From positions 44,083 through 85,162 of the forward strand of contig CADBAY010000017.1 of assembly GCA_902792815.1 (NCBI GenBank): a stretch of 41,080 bases of DNA. Direction: 5' to 3'. The stretch's first letter is position 1; each line of letters starts with the position of its first letter. The notes beneath the pieces were generated by a model. That model had not been told where the DNA came from and did not search any database. It saw nothing but the letters and a program-made list of their open reading frames with translations. This document shows positions 1 to 9,252 of the stretch, one piece after another. This DNA comes from an uncultured Bacteroidia bacterium. Its GTDB lineage: Bacteria; Bacteroidota; Bacteroidia; Bacteroidales; UBA932. The position numbers and the translations under genes were made by a program.

Positions 1-591
1 TTTTTCGTTCAGGCCGGCAGCCTTGCGCATATAAGTGGCGATGCACATATCGTACTCGGCGGTATGGGTGTAGGCCTTGGCGGACAGTTTGAGCCTGGTC
101 TGGGGTGACGTGCTTCCGTTGGCGCGGATATCTGCGAGCACGCCGCCGTAGTCGGCGGGGTCGCAGACGATGGTTACGTCTTTCCAGTTCTTTGCGGCGC
201 TGCGTACCATGGAAGGACCGCCTATGTCGATATTCTCGATAGCGTCTTCAAGGGTTACGCCTTCCTTGGCTATGGTCTGGCGGAAGGGGTAGAGGTTAAC
301 GCACACAAGTTCAATGGTTTGTATGCCGTTCTCCTTGAGAGTCTCCATGTGCTCGGGGACGTCCCTTCGGGCCAGAATGCCTCCGTGGACCTTGGGGTGC
401 AGGGTCTTTACGCGTCCGTCGCAAATCTCGGGGAAGCCCGTGACTTCGCTGATGCCTATTGTTTTTACTCCCTCTGATTCAAGCAGCTTCCGGGTGCCGC
501 CCGTGGCGATTATTTCCCATCCAAGATCAACCAGTCCTTTGACGAAAGGCACCAGGCCTGTTTTGTCGCTTACACTAACTAACGCTCGCAT
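1..591 (-). CDS. purH: Bifunctional IMP cyclohydrolase/AICAR transformylase PurH, N-terminal part (cut by window edge)
   Basis: The first 197 codons of PurH are present; the gene runs off the left edge. PurH catalyses the last two steps of IMP synthesis: formylation of AICAR and closure of the ring. What is visible is the N-terminal MGS-like IMP cyclohydrolase domain, beginning [13 protein letters not shown], followed by the family-typical segments [25 protein letters not shown] and [15 protein letters not shown]. The start ATG (591-589) lies inside the end of purN, giving a 13-bp overlap and implying translational coupling. It is the most distal pur gene of the operon that can be seen here. 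The transformylase domain is outside the window, so its integrity cannot be judged. Confidence 0.95.
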   Translation of the reverse strand, partial: MRALVSVSDKTGLVPFVKGLVDLGWEIIATGGTRKLLESEGVKTIGISEVTGFPEICDGRVKTLHPKVHGGILARRDVPEHMETLKENGIQTIELVCVNLYPFRQTIAKEGVTLEDAIENIDIGGPSMVRSAAKNWKDVTIVCDPADYGGVLADIRANGSTSPQTRLKLSAKAYTHTAEYDMCIATYMRKAAGLNEK

Positions 592-1145
592 AAAAGTTCT
601 TTTATAGTTTGTACATATAATTCGTGCTCGATCTTCTGGCCTATGCGGTGCACTTCGGCGGGGTCGGAGCCCTCGTAGGGGAAAGCCCGCTGGGCTATGA
701 TTTTCCCGCCGTCCAGCTGGTCGTTTACCCAGTGGATGGTAATGCCGTACACTTTGACTCCGTAGGCGACCGCATCTTCAACTGCGTGCGCTCCCTTGAA
801 GGCGGGCAGAAGTGAAGGGTGAATATTTATAATCTTGCCCTCGTAGGCGCGCAGCAGGGTTCCGCCCACTATCCTCATGTAGCCGGCAAGGCACACAAGG
901 TCGATCTTCTTCTCGTCAAGCAGCTTGACAATTACTGCCTCGAAGTCGGCTTTGGTGAGATAGTCTTTGGGGGAGAATACAAAGCTCTCTATTCCCATTT
1001 CGGCAGCCCTGTCGATTACGGGCGCTCCAGGACAGTCGCATACCATCAGGGCCACCCGGGCGTCCAACTGTCCGCTCTGGCAGGCCTTGGCTATGGCTAC
1101 GAAGTTGGTGCCCGTTCCGCTGGCAAAAACCGCTAAGTGTTTCAT
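579..1145 (-). CDS. purN: Phosphoribosylglycinamide formyltransferase PurN (folate-dependent)
   Basis: This 188-residue protein transfers a formyl group from 10-formyltetrahydrofolate to GAR in step 3 of purine synthesis. It begins [15 protein letters not shown], the N-terminal phosphate-binding loop of the family. The catalytic Asn and His are in INIHPSLLP, and the catalytic Asp is in the [12 protein letters not shown] segment. Length is normal for bacterial PurN. A longer frame extends upstream to 1322, but ATG at 1145 is preferred because it gives the canonical N-terminus and overlaps the purM stop in an ATGA arrangement. The 3' end overlaps purH. Cytoplasmic. Confidence 0.95.
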   Translation of the reverse strand: MKHLAVFASGTGTNFVAIAKACQSGQLDARVALMVCDCPGAPVIDRAAEMGIESFVFSPKDYLTKADFEAVIVKLLDEKKIDLVCLAGYMRIVGGTLLRAYEGKIINIHPSLLPAFKGAHAVEDAVAYGVKVYGITIHWVNDQLDGGKIIAQRAFPYEGSDPAEVHRIGQKIEHELYVQTIKELLCER

Positions 1146-2173
1146 TGCATTACGATATTTACGCCCTCTGTACCGGTGACTTTTCCAATGACGGAAGCCT
1201 TTTCGCCGAACGATTCGAGGATCGATATTGCCTTGGGAGCCTCGGCAGCATCCATTACCGCAATCATTCCTATTCCCATATTGAAGATGTTGAACATCTC
1301 GCGGTGCGGCACGCCGCCCCACTTCTCAAGCATCTTGAACACGGGCAGGATATCCCAGCTGCCTTCGTAGATTTCCAGACCCTGGCCGGGCTGCAGGACC
1401 CGGGGGATATTCTCGTCAAAGCCGCCGCCGGTGATGTGGCAAATGCCGTGGACGTCGCACTCGGCTATTACCTTGAGCATCTGCTTGACATATATCTTTG
1501 TGGGGGTAAGGAGCACTTCTCCGAGCTTGCGGCCGCCAAATTCAGGTATGGGGTCCTGGTATGAGAGGCCTGAGTCGGCAACGATCTTCCGGACAAGGCT
1601 GAAACCGTTGGAATGCACTCCGCTGGAGGCAACACCCACGAGTACATCTCCCACCTTGACCTTGCTTCCGTCGATGAGCTTTGATTTCTCCACCACTCCG
1701 GTGGTGTAACCGGCGATATCGTATTCGTCGCCCTCGTACATTCCCGGCATCTCGGCCGTTTCGCCACCCACCAGGGCGCATCCGGCCTGGCGGCAGCCTT
1801 CGGCCACTCCGGCCACTATGGCTTCAACTTTTGCGGGTACGTTGTGCCCCAGCGCAACGTAGTCGAGGAAGAACAAAGGTTCGGCGCCCTGGGCCAGAAC
1901 ATCGTTGACGCACATCGCCACGGCATCGATGCCTATGGTGTCGTGCTTGTCCAGGGCGAAGGCTATCTTGAGCTTGGTGCCCACTCCGTCGGTTCCGCTC
2001 ACCAGTACAGGCTCCTTGATGTTGAGGGCGGAGAGGTCGAACATGCCGCCGAACGAGCCGATATTGCCCATCGAACCCTTGCGGGATGTGGAGGCAACGT
2101 GCTGTTTGATGCGGCGTACTACTTCGTAGCCGGCTTCGAGGTTTACACCGGATTGTTCGTATGATTTTGCCAT
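1142..2173 (-). CDS. purM: Phosphoribosylformylglycinamidine cyclo-ligase PurM (AIR synthetase)
   Basis: This 343-residue enzyme closes the imidazole ring, converting FGAM to AIR with ATP. Family motifs are intact: SGTDGVGTKLK near residue 60, the FFLDYVALG segment near residue 103, GGETAEMPGMY near residue 137 and the GGGFDENIPR segment around residue 250. Length matches bacterial PurM. It starts 1 bp after the purF stop and its stop overlaps the purN start by 4 bp, so it is part of the same polycistronic transcript. Nothing looks unusual in the protein. Confidence 0.95.
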   Translation of the reverse strand: MAKSYEQSGVNLEAGYEVVRRIKQHVASTSRKGSMGNIGSFGGMFDLSALNIKEPVLVSGTDGVGTKLKIAFALDKHDTIGIDAVAMCVNDVLAQGAEPLFFLDYVALGHNVPAKVEAIVAGVAEGCRQAGCALVGGETAEMPGMYEGDEYDIAGYTTGVVEKSKLIDGSKVKVGDVLVGVASSGVHSNGFSLVRKIVADSGLSYQDPIPEFGGRKLGEVLLTPTKIYVKQMLKVIAECDVHGICHITGGGFDENIPRVLQPGQGLEIYEGSWDILPVFKMLEKWGGVPHREMFNIFNMGIGMIAVMDAAEAPKAISILESFGEKASVIGKVTGTEGVNIVMQ

Positions 2174-2174
2174 T

Positions 2175-3533
2175 TTAGTCTTCGTTATTTACATCGTCGT
2201 AAAGGAGTGTCGGATATTCGCCCGTGAAGCATGCCTGGCAGGGATCGGCACAGCCGAAGCACGAATCCCTGGTCGATTCGGGGCTGAGGTAGCCAAGCGA
2301 GTCGGCTCCGATTGCGGCGCAGGCTTCTTGGAGCGAACGGTGCGAGCACAGGAGCTCTTCGAGGGTGGACGTGTCCACTCCGTAGTGGCAGGGGAAGCGC
2401 ATCATGGGGCTGGCGATGCGGACGTGCACCTCGGCGGCACCTGCGTCACGCAGCAGTTTCACTATCTTCAGCGAGGTGGTGCCGCGTACTATCGAATCGT
2501 CCACCAGCACTATCCTTTTGCCCCTTACAATGCTCTGGACAGGCGAGAGCTTCATTTTTACTCCCAGTTCGCGCATCGACTGAGTGGGCTCTATGAAAGT
2601 ACGACCTACGTATTTGTGCTTCACGAGGCCCATCTCGTAGGGTATGCCGCTCTCCTCGCTATATCCCATAGCGGCGCTCAATCCCGATTCGGGTACGCCG
2701 ACCACTATATCGGCCTCCACGGGGCACTCGCGGGCGAGGCGGCGTCCCGCTTCCTTGCGGTACGTGTGAACATTGCAGCCGTCGATGTCGCTGTCGGGGC
2801 GGGCGAAGTAGATGTACTCCATTGCGCACATGTGATGGCGGGAGTAGTGGGAATAGGTGGTGCTGCGTATGCCGTGGCGGTCAAGCGATACTATCTCGCC
2901 CGGGTTAACGTCGCGCAGGAACTTGGCGCCCATTATGTCGAAGGCGCAGGACTCGCTGCTCACTACGTATCCTCCGTCGAGTTCTCCAAGGCACAGCGGC
3001 TTGATCCCGTGCTTGTCGCGGCAGGCGTAGATGCGGCTTGGGGTCATGATTACAAAGGCGAATCCGCCTTCCATCATGTTGAGGGCCTTGACTATGTTGA
3101 CGATACGGTCTTCGCCGGCGTTTTTCTTGATGAGGTGCGCCAGCAGCTCGCTGTGGATGTTGGTCTGGAAGATAGTCCCGCGTTTCTCGAGGTAGCCGGC
3201 AATCTGGGCGGCGTTGATGACATTGCCGTCGGCGGCCACCGCAAAGTCGCCGCTGCGGTGGTGGAAAAACAGCGGCTCCACATTGTCCAGGCCCCCCTTG
3301 GAGTCGTTCGCATACTTTACGCTGCCTATGCCGAGCGATCCTTTGAGATGAGAAATCTCCCCGTTGGTGAAGATTTCGCTCAGAAGGCCAAGGCCACGGT
3401 AGCGGTAATACTTTCCATCCTCGTCGAAGGTGGATATTCCACCGCCTTCCTGTCCGCGGTGCTGAAGGTTGTGCAGACCATAATAGATCCGTGTCGCGGC
3501 GTTCTTGACGCCGAATACTGCCAAAACTCCCAT
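2175..3533 (-). CDS. purF: Amidophosphoribosyltransferase PurF with degenerate glutaminase site
   Basis: PurF normally makes phosphoribosylamine from PRPP and glutamine. This 452-residue protein has both domains. The PRTase half looks intact, including the PRPP signature VLVDDSIVRGTT, and Cys residues matching the B. subtilis iron-sulfur ligands are present (MCAMEYIYFARPDS, PCHYG, and the SCFGCADPCQACF tail). The glutaminase half keeps LQHRGQEG with Arg26, but the catalytic N-terminal Cys is replaced by the initiator Met (MGVLAVFG against CGVFGIWG), Arg73 is Lys (GSVKYA), the oxyanion Asn is Asp102 (AADGN against AHNGN) and Asp127 is His. The codons just upstream in frame hold no Cys next to Gly2. 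It overlaps the purC stop by one base (TAATG). I infer use of free ammonia or of another glutaminase subunit. Confidence 0.9.
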   Translation of the reverse strand: MGVLAVFGVKNAATRIYYGLHNLQHRGQEGGGISTFDEDGKYYRYRGLGLLSEIFTNGEISHLKGSLGIGSVKYANDSKGGLDNVEPLFFHHRSGDFAVAADGNVINAAQIAGYLEKRGTIFQTNIHSELLAHLIKKNAGEDRIVNIVKALNMMEGGFAFVIMTPSRIYACRDKHGIKPLCLGELDGGYVVSSESCAFDIMGAKFLRDVNPGEIVSLDRHGIRSTTYSHYSRHHMCAMEYIYFARPDSDIDGCNVHTYRKEAGRRLARECPVEADIVVGVPESGLSAAMGYSEESGIPYEMGLVKHKYVGRTFIEPTQSMRELGVKMKLSPVQSIVRGKRIVLVDDSIVRGTTSLKIVKLLRDAGAAEVHVRIASPMMRFPCHYGVDTSTLEELLCSHRSLQEACAAIGADSLGYLSPESTRDSCFGCADPCQACFTGEYPTLLYDDVNNED

Positions 3534-4243
3534 TAGATAGATTCCAGTCTTTCGAGTACTAAATTGTATGCAGGGATAATGTCTCCGAGGTCAAGCCGGA
3601 AACGGTCTTTGTCAAAGCGCTCCCCGGTCTGCTCGTCCCACAGGCGGCAGGTGTCGGGGCTGATCTCGTCGGATATGATGATTTGGCCGCTGTCGGATGC
3701 GCGGCCGAACTCTATTTTTGCATCTACCAGTTCGATACCGGCCTTGTGGAAGAGCTCCGAGAGCAGCTTGCCGGCGCGTTTGGCAATGGAGAACATGACT
3801 TCCAGCTCGTCGTAGCTGGCAAGAGACAGGGCTACGGCCTGGTCGCTGTTTACCAGAGGGTCTCCCAGTTCGTCGTTATTGTAGCAAAGATCGACTATGG
3901 TGTTGGAAGGCTTGAAGCCGTCCTCCACTCCCAGTTTGGCGGCAAGGGTGCCCGCCATGCGGTTGTGAAACACCACCTCCAGCGGGATGATTTCGATCTT
4001 GCGGCAGAGCTGCTCCCTCTCGTCGATACGCTTGATGAAGTGCGTGGGTATGCCGCAGTCGTTCAGATATCCCAGCAAGAAAGCCGATATCTTGTTGGTT
4101 ACTACACCTTTGCCTGTCAGGCGAGCACGCTTGACATTGTTGTATGCGACCATCACGTCTTTGAAATGGAATATCACCTGGTCGGGATTCTCGGTGGCAT
4201 AGACGCGCTTTTCGTTGCCTTCAAAAATAAGCTCTTTTTTCAT
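3533..4243 (-). CDS. purC: SAICAR synthetase PurC (canonical copy)
   Basis: This 236-residue enzyme joins CAIR and aspartate to form SAICAR using ATP. It starts MKKELIFEGNEKRVYATENP, the normal N-terminal lobe, and carries PLEVVFHNRMAG, DAKIEFGR and the strictly typical substrate motif DEISPDTCRLWD near residue 195. Length is normal for the bacterial form. Its ATG overlaps the purL stop (ATGA) and its stop overlaps the purF start by one base. A second, divergent member of the same family lies at the head of the operon (8442-9125); this copy is the one with canonical active-site motifs. Confidence 0.95.
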   Translation of the reverse strand: MKKELIFEGNEKRVYATENPDQVIFHFKDVMVAYNNVKRARLTGKGVVTNKISAFLLGYLNDCGIPTHFIKRIDEREQLCRKIEIIPLEVVFHNRMAGTLAAKLGVEDGFKPSNTIVDLCYNNDELGDPLVNSDQAVALSLASYDELEVMFSIAKRAGKLLSELFHKAGIELVDAKIEFGRASDSGQIIISDEISPDTCRLWDEQTGERFDKDRFRLDLGDIIPAYNLVLERLESI

Positions 4244-7200
4244 CGGTCTTTTCTGAAATAGTGAACGGCGTTTTCAAATATCGGCTGGCGGCAGTTTCCG
4301 CTAACATTCTTGTAGAGAGCGTCTTCGTAGCGCTCGGAGTGGCCCATCTTGCCCAGGATATGGCCGTCGGGGCTAAGGATGCCTTCTATGTCATAGTCGG
4401 AGCCGTTGGGATTGTCGAGGTAACGGAACGCTACCTGCCCTCGGGCAAACAGTTCCCTGGCCGCCTCCTGTCCCACTACGAACTTGCCCTCGCCGTGGCT
4501 GAAAGCAATGCTGTGCACATCGCCAAGAGACATTCCGTCGAGCCAAGGTGAGTTGACGGAGGCAACTTGGGTTCGTGCTATGAGGGATATGTGGCGGTTG
4601 ATGTCGTTGCGGAACAGGGTGGGGGAGAGCGGGGTTACGCAGCCGGTTTTGCCGTAGGGGAGCAAGCCGCTCTTGATAAGAGCCTGGAATCCGTTGCAGA
4701 TGCCCAGGATAAGCCCTCCGCGCTTGATGAGAGCATCGATGGAGGCGCTTATCTTGTCGTTGCCTATTACGCTGGCAATGAATTTGCCGCTGCCGTCGGG
4801 CTCGTCGCCGGATGAGAATCCGCCGCAGAAAGCCAGGATATGGCAGCTGTCAATCCGGCCGGAGAGCTCTTCGATGGAGCGGAGCACATCGTCGGCGCAG
4901 AGGTTGCGGAACACGAAGGGGCGGACTTCGGCGCCGGCCACGCGGAAAGCCTTGGCGGTGTCGTAGTCGCAGTTGGTGCCGGGGAATACAGGCATGCACA
5001 CCACGGGGTGCTCTACGGGTGCGCCCGGGTAAATGAGGTTTGACGCCTTTGAAGATGGCTGTGCGCCGCCGGCGGTAAAGTCTTCGGCTGCTTTGGCGCT
5101 ATCCTCCATCCGTGGAGGATAAAGCTTGAAGTAGCGGCCTTCGTAAGCCTTCTCCAGAGCTTTGAGCGACATGCAGCATCCGTTGATGCAGATGCCGCTG
5201 CCGGTAACTTCTCCGAGCAATTGCGCGCCTTCAAGGGCGCAAGCCGATTCCACTACCACCGATCCGTATCCCAGCTGGAAAAGTTCGCTCTCGGGAATGC
5301 TGACATTGACTCCGAGGCCGTTGCCGAGCGACATTTTGACCAGCGCTTCGGCAACGCCGCCGTAGCTCAGCGACCAAGCCGAAACTACCTTGCCGTCTTT
5401 TATCCACTCGCGCAGGTCGTTCCAGTTTTTCTTGAGCTGGTCGGTGTCGGGCATATAATCCGCGAGCGGAGTATGCTTGAGGAGATATATCTTGTGCCCT
5501 GCCTTCTTGAATTCGGGAGAGATGATTTCGCGGGCGTCGGCCGTGGTGATTCCGAAGGCCACCAGGGTGGGAGGCACGTGAATATGCTCGAACGTGCCGC
5601 TCATTGAGTCTTTTCCGCCGATTGACGGAAGGCCGAGGGCGGCTTGCATCTTGAGCGCTCCCAGCAGTGCGCTGAAAGGTTTTCCCCAGGTGTGGGGGTC
5701 GGAGGTCATGCGCTCGAAATACTCCTGGAACGAAAAGCGCATTCCGCTCCAGCCGGCTCCCGAGCAGGCCACTTTGGTGCAGGCTTCCACAACTGCATAT
5801 GCGGCGCTGTGGTACGGGCTCCAGAGGGCTAAGTCGGGGTTGTAACCGAACGCCATTACGCTGGCGGTGTTGGTGTATCCGTCAACCGGCAGCTTCTGGG
5901 CCGATACCTGGGTTTCGGTAGCGTTGCGGCTGCCGCCATAAGGCATTAGTACCGTCGAGCGTCCGATGGTAGAGTCGAACATCTCCACCAGGCCTTTCTG
6001 GGATGCCACGTTGGGGGAGCCCATTACGGAGAGCATCTTCTCTTCAAGCGTGGCACCTTCAGGCTTGCGCTCGAAAGGATTGATTTTATCTACTGCCGAT
6101 ACGGCAACCCGGGCATAATGCCTCGCTCCGGCGCTGTCGATGAATTCGCGCTTGAGGTCACAGACCTTTTGTCCGTGGAAGAACATACGCATGCGGCCGC
6201 TTGAAGTAACATCGGCGACATGCGTCACTTCGACGTTGTCGGCAGCGCAGAGAGATGTAAATTTCTCTTCGTCAGCAGCTTCGATGACTACTGCCATACG
6301 CTCCTGCGACTCGCTGATGGCCAGCTCAGTGGCATTCAGGCCGTCGTATTTGACGGGCACCCGGTCGAGGTAGATGTCAAGTCCGGCAGCAAGCTCGCCA
6401 ATGGCAACGCTCACGCCTCCGGCTCCGAAGTCGTTGGATTTTTTGATGAGGGAGGTCACCTCTTTGCGGCGGAAGAGCCTCTGGAGCTGGCGCTCCTCGG
6501 GGGCGTTACCCTTCTGGACTTCACTGCCGCAGGTTTCCAGTGACGACTCGGTATGCTGCTTTGAAGATCCGGTGGCTCCGCCTATGCCGTCACGTCCTGT
6601 ACGGCCCCCGAGCAGCAGAATCACATCGCCGGGGAGGGGAGTCTCGCGGCGTACCGACGAGGCCTTGACTGCTCCCACGACGGCTCCGATTTCCATCCTC
6701 TTGGCAGTGTAACCTTCTGAATATATTTCTCTTACGTGGGTAGTGGCAAGGCCTATCTGGTTTCCGTAGCTGGAATATCCCGAGGCGGCCTTGGAAGAAA
6801 TCATGCGCTGGGGCAGTTTGCCTGGGATGGTGTCGGAGACTTTTGCGGTAATGTCTCCTGCTCCGGTCACGCGCATGGCCTGATACACATAGGCCCGGCC
6901 GGAAAGGGGATCCCTAATGGCTCCGCCCAGGCAGGTGGCGGCACCTCCGAATGGCTCAATCTCAGTGGGGTGGTTGTGGGTCTCGTTCTTGAACATGAGG
7001 AGCCATTTCTGCATCTGCCCGTCCACATCGACGTTCACGAAGATGCTGCAGGCGTTGTTCTCCTCGCTCTGCTCCTGGTCGTCCAGGAGGCCTTTCGACT
7101 TGAGATAGCGTGCTCCTATGGTGGCCAATTCCATCAGGCACAGCGGTTTATGCTCGCGCCCGAGGCTGCTGCGCATCTGGCGGAAAAGCTGGAGCGAGTC

Positions 7201-7932
7201 TTCCAGTTCGCTTTTGAGAAACGACTCGTCGATGGTTATTTCCTGTATCTCTGAAGTGAAAGTTGTGTGGCGGCAATGGTCGCTCCAATAAGTGTCGAGG
7301 ATACGCAGTTCGGTTCCCGACGGGTCGCGGCCTTCGGCCTTGAAGTAGGTGGCCACCTCAGCAAGGTCGTCTTCGTTCATGGCCAGGCCTTTCTCCTTGC
7401 AGAAAGCAGGATAGGCGGAGGGGGGCATGGCGCAGAAGCCCGACAGGTCTTCGACCGGCTTGACGGCCGCTTTTTCGCTCTCCTGAATCTGCGAGAGGTC
7501 TTTGGGGCGGCACTCTACGGGGTTGATGTAGTATGCGGCTATGCGTGAAAGGACTTGTTCGGGCGTGTCGGCGTCAAAGAGCAGCAGGCGTGAGCTCTTG
7601 ATGCGTATGTCGGCCTTTGGGTCGATCAGGTGCACGCAATCGACTGCTGACGATGCGCACTGGTCGAACTGCCCGGGAAGGTATTCGACAGCAAGATACT
7701 TGCAATCCTGAGGAAAGCTGTCGCTTACAAGGTCGGTCACTTTCTCGCCGAATACGGTGTAGCGGCACTTGTCCAGAAGGTCCGGGGAAAAACCGAAAAG
7801 GTCATAGACTTTCAAGAGCCGCAGCGAACGCAGCGAAAGAGATAGGTTCTCGTTGAAATCGCGGAGCAGGCTGGACGCCTCCACCCGGAACCCTTCCCGT
7901 TTTTCTACAAATATTCTTTTAGGAGTTTCCAT
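4240..7932 (-). CDS. purL: Phosphoribosylformylglycinamidine synthase PurL, large single-chain form
   Basis: This 1230-residue protein is the large FGAR amidotransferase, converting FGAR to FGAM with glutamine and ATP. Its length and N-terminal region (METPKRIFVEKREGF) resemble the clade II form of Clostridia and Bacteroidales rather than the proteobacterial one. An N-terminal PurS-like region is followed by a linker with DTYWSDHCRHTTF, two AIR-synthetase-like halves (FKNETHNHPTEIEPFGGAAT and GGKDSMSG), and a C-terminal class I glutaminase. The glutaminase has its nucleophile Cys near residue 1079 in LGICNGFQ and the His/Glu pair near 1146-1148 in SHGEGKF, so unlike PurF it appears active. 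The start codon is 6 bp downstream of a T-run following a hairpin. Confidence 0.95.
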   Translation of the reverse strand: METPKRIFVEKREGFRVEASSLLRDFNENLSLSLRSLRLLKVYDLFGFSPDLLDKCRYTVFGEKVTDLVSDSFPQDCKYLAVEYLPGQFDQCASSAVDCVHLIDPKADIRIKSSRLLLFDADTPEQVLSRIAAYYINPVECRPKDLSQIQESEKAAVKPVEDLSGFCAMPPSAYPAFCKEKGLAMNEDDLAEVATYFKAEGRDPSGTELRILDTYWSDHCRHTTFTSEIQEITIDESFLKSELEDSLQLFRQMRSSLGREHKPLCLMELATIGARYLKSKGLLDDQEQSEENNACSIFVNVDVDGQMQKWLLMFKNETHNHPTEIEPFGGAATCLGGAIRDPLSGRAYVYQAMRVTGAGDITAKVSDTIPGKLPQRMISSKAASGYSSYGNQIGLATTHVREIYSEGYTAKRMEIGAVVGAVKASSVRRETPLPGDVILLLGGRTGRDGIGGATGSSKQHTESSLETCGSEVQKGNAPEERQLQRLFRRKEVTSLIKKSNDFGAGGVSVAIGELAAGLDIYLDRVPVKYDGLNATELAISESQERMAVVIEAADEEKFTSLCAADNVEVTHVADVTSSGRMRMFFHGQKVCDLKREFIDSAGARHYARVAVSAVDKINPFERKPEGATLEEKMLSVMGSPNVASQKGLVEMFDSTIGRSTVLMPYGGSRNATETQVSAQKLPVDGYTNTASVMAFGYNPDLALWSPYHSAAYAVVEACTKVACSGAGWSGMRFSFQEYFERMTSDPHTWGKPFSALLGALKMQAALGLPSIGGKDSMSGTFEHIHVPPTLVAFGITTADAREIISPEFKKAGHKIYLLKHTPLADYMPDTDQLKKNWNDLREWIKDGKVVSAWSLSYGGVAEALVKMSLGNGLGVNVSIPESELFQLGYGSVVVESACALEGAQLLGEVTGSGICINGCCMSLKALEKAYEGRYFKLYPPRMEDSAKAAEDFTAGGAQPSSKASNLIYPGAPVEHPVVCMPVFPGTNCDYDTAKAFRVAGAEVRPFVFRNLCADDVLRSIEELSGRIDSCHILAFCGGFSSGDEPDGSGKFIASVIGNDKISASIDALIKRGGLILGICNGFQALIKSGLLPYGKTGCVTPLSPTLFRNDINRHISLIARTQVASVNSPWLDGMSLGDVHSIAFSHGEGKFVVGQEAARELFARGQVAFRYLDNPNGSDYDIEGILSPDGHILGKMGHSERYEDALYKNVSGNCRQPIFENAVHYFRKDR

Positions 7933-7938
7933 TCAATG

Positions 7939-7975
7939 AAAAAAGCAGCCCACCGGCGCGCATGCGGGGGTGGGC
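7939..7975 (-). terminator. Intrinsic-terminator-like hairpin between purE and purL
   Basis: Read on the minus strand, a perfect 7-bp stem GCCCACC/GGTGGGC (arms 7969-7975 and 7948-7954) with a 14-nt GC-rich loop is followed by TGC and six T residues. It begins directly after the purE stop and ends six bases before the purL ATG. This is the only gap of any size within the pur operon, so the element probably causes partial termination or shields the purL start. Confidence 0.65.
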
Positions 7976-7977
7976 AG

Positions 7978-8445
7978 TTATATTACCGTATTCAAAACTT
8001 TGTCGCTCTGGTCTTTGCGGAACTGCTGGAGTTTTTGACAGAGGCCCTCGTCGTTGAGCGCGAGGATGGCTATGGCAAACAGCGCAGCGTTCTTGGCTCC
8101 GTCGATGGCCATGGTAGCGACGGGTATGCCGGACGGCATTTGAACTATTGAGAGGAGCGAGTCCATCCCGGAGAGGGCCTTGGACTTCACGGGGATGCCT
8201 ATAACGGGCAGCGTGGTGAGCGCGGCAATGACTCCGGGCAGATGCGCTGCTCCGCCGGCTCCCGCTATCACAATCTCGCAGCCTTTCTCTTTGAGGGACG
8301 CTACGTATTCTGCCAGGGGGCCGGGATTGCGGTGCGCGCTGAGCACCCGCTTCTCATAGGGAATGCCGAATTCGTCAAGGGTTGCGCAACAGGGCGACAT
8401 TACGTCCCAGTCGCTTGCGCTTCCCATAATGACAGCTACTTTCAT
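7978..8445 (-). CDS. purE: N5-carboxyaminoimidazole ribonucleotide mutase PurE (class I)
   Basis: This 155-residue enzyme rearranges N5-CAIR to CAIR. Typical features are the N-terminal [12 protein letters not shown] phosphate site, SAHRNPGPL with the catalytic His, and [15 protein letters not shown]. The length and these motifs fit class I, which normally depends on PurK; no purK is seen in this window. The ATG overlaps the stop of the upstream SAICAR synthetase paralog (ATGA). A terminator-like hairpin follows directly. Cytoplasmic, octameric in known family members. Confidence 0.95.
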   Translation of the reverse strand: MKVAVIMGSASDWDVMSPCCATLDEFGIPYEKRVLSAHRNPGPLAEYVASLKEKGCEIVIAGAGGAAHLPGVIAALTTLPVIGIPVKSKALSGMDSLLSIVQMPSGIPVATMAIDGAKNAALFAIAILALNDEGLCQKLQQFRKDQSDKVLNTVI

Positions 8446-9125
8446 TTCTGGAAAAACAGTTTGGAGAGGGTCATCGGTTCGATATACTTTCCGTCTTTAT
8501 AGACGCGCATATTTCCGGATGCTATTTCGTCGATGAGCATAACCTTGCCCTCGGCGTCGTATCCGAATTCAAATTTGATATCGTAAAGGACCAGGCCCTT
8601 TTCAAGCATGTCGTCTGCAACAACCTTGGTGATGCGGCGGGTCATCTCTGCAATGTCGTCATACTGGCGCTCGTTCATGATGCCCAAAACCACAAGTCCC
8701 TCCTTGGTCACGAGAGGATCGCCCTTGGCGTCGTTCTTGAAGGTCATTTCTACATAGGAGGGGAGATCGGCTCCTTCTTCTATGTATTCACCGTAGCGGC
8801 GGATGAAACTGCCGACGGCTTTGTTGCGGCAAATCACTTCCAGGCCGTGGCCGAAGACCTTGGCGGGAAGTACTTCCATGGTGGTGTCCGCCATGTTGGC
8901 GGAAATGAAATGGGTGCGGATGCCTGCGGCATTGAGCTTTTCGAAGAAATAGACGGACATCCTGAGGTTGACGTCGCCGACACCTTCGATGGTAAGACCG
9001 ACTGAATTCTCGCCGGGATCGAACACTCCGTCCTTGCCGGTGCAGTCATCTTTGAACTTGAGAAGATAGTTGCCGTCTTCAAGAGCGAAGACATCTTTGG
9101 TTTTGCCAGTATAAACTTTTCTCAT
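8442..9125 (-). CDS. SAICAR synthetase family paralog (second PurC-like protein)
   Basis: This 227-residue protein is the first gene of the operon. It begins [20 protein letters not shown] and shares the SAICAR synthetase fold, with [11 protein letters not shown] and [10 protein letters not shown] corresponding to conserved segments. The hallmark DEISPDTCRLWD of canonical PurC is replaced by [14 protein letters not shown]. From memory, a similar form with a DEISGGNMR motif occurs in Clostridia and Bacteroidetes and is usually also annotated as SAICAR synthase. Its coexistence with a canonical copy in one operon suggests either isozymes or a changed substrate. The start is the first ATG after the operon promoter, giving a short leader of about 30 nt. 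Confidence 0.8.
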   Translation of the reverse strand: MRKVYTGKTKDVFALEDGNYLLKFKDDCTGKDGVFDPGENSVGLTIEGVGDVNLRMSVYFFEKLNAAGIRTHFISANMADTTMEVLPAKVFGHGLEVICRNKAVGSFIRRYGEYIEEGADLPSYVEMTFKNDAKGDPLVTKEGLVVLGIMNERQYDDIAEMTRRITKVVADDMLEKGLVLYDIKFEFGYDAEGKVMLIDEIASGNMRVYKDGKYIEPMTLSKLFFQK

Positions 9126-9163
9126 AATATGATTGAAGAAGATTAACCTATCAAAACAAGTAG

Positions 9164-9194
9164 CAAAGCTACAACGAATCTCCGATACTTACAA
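9164..9194 (-). promoter_or_regulatory. Predicted promoter of the purine operon
   Basis: On the minus strand the sequence reads TTG (9194-9192), 20 nt, then TAGCTTTG (9171-9164). This fits the Bacteroidetes housekeeping consensus TTTG-N19-21-TAnnTTTG. Transcription would begin near 9157, leaving a leader of about 30 nt before the first ATG at 9125, too short for a riboswitch. Confidence 0.7.
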
Positions 9195-9252
9195 TAAGGT
9201 ATTTGGGATAATTATTAACAATTGCGTGTTAATAAAATTCTTTTAATATCCC

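Noticed and set aside
2328-3536. A 402-codon plus-strand frame opposite purF
   Set aside because: PurF on the minus strand is certain and this frame shows no domain or start context; it is an antisense shadow.
9126-9163. Possible purine riboswitch in the pur operon leader
   Set aside because: The leader predicted from the promoter is only about 30 nt, too short for a riboswitch aptamer.
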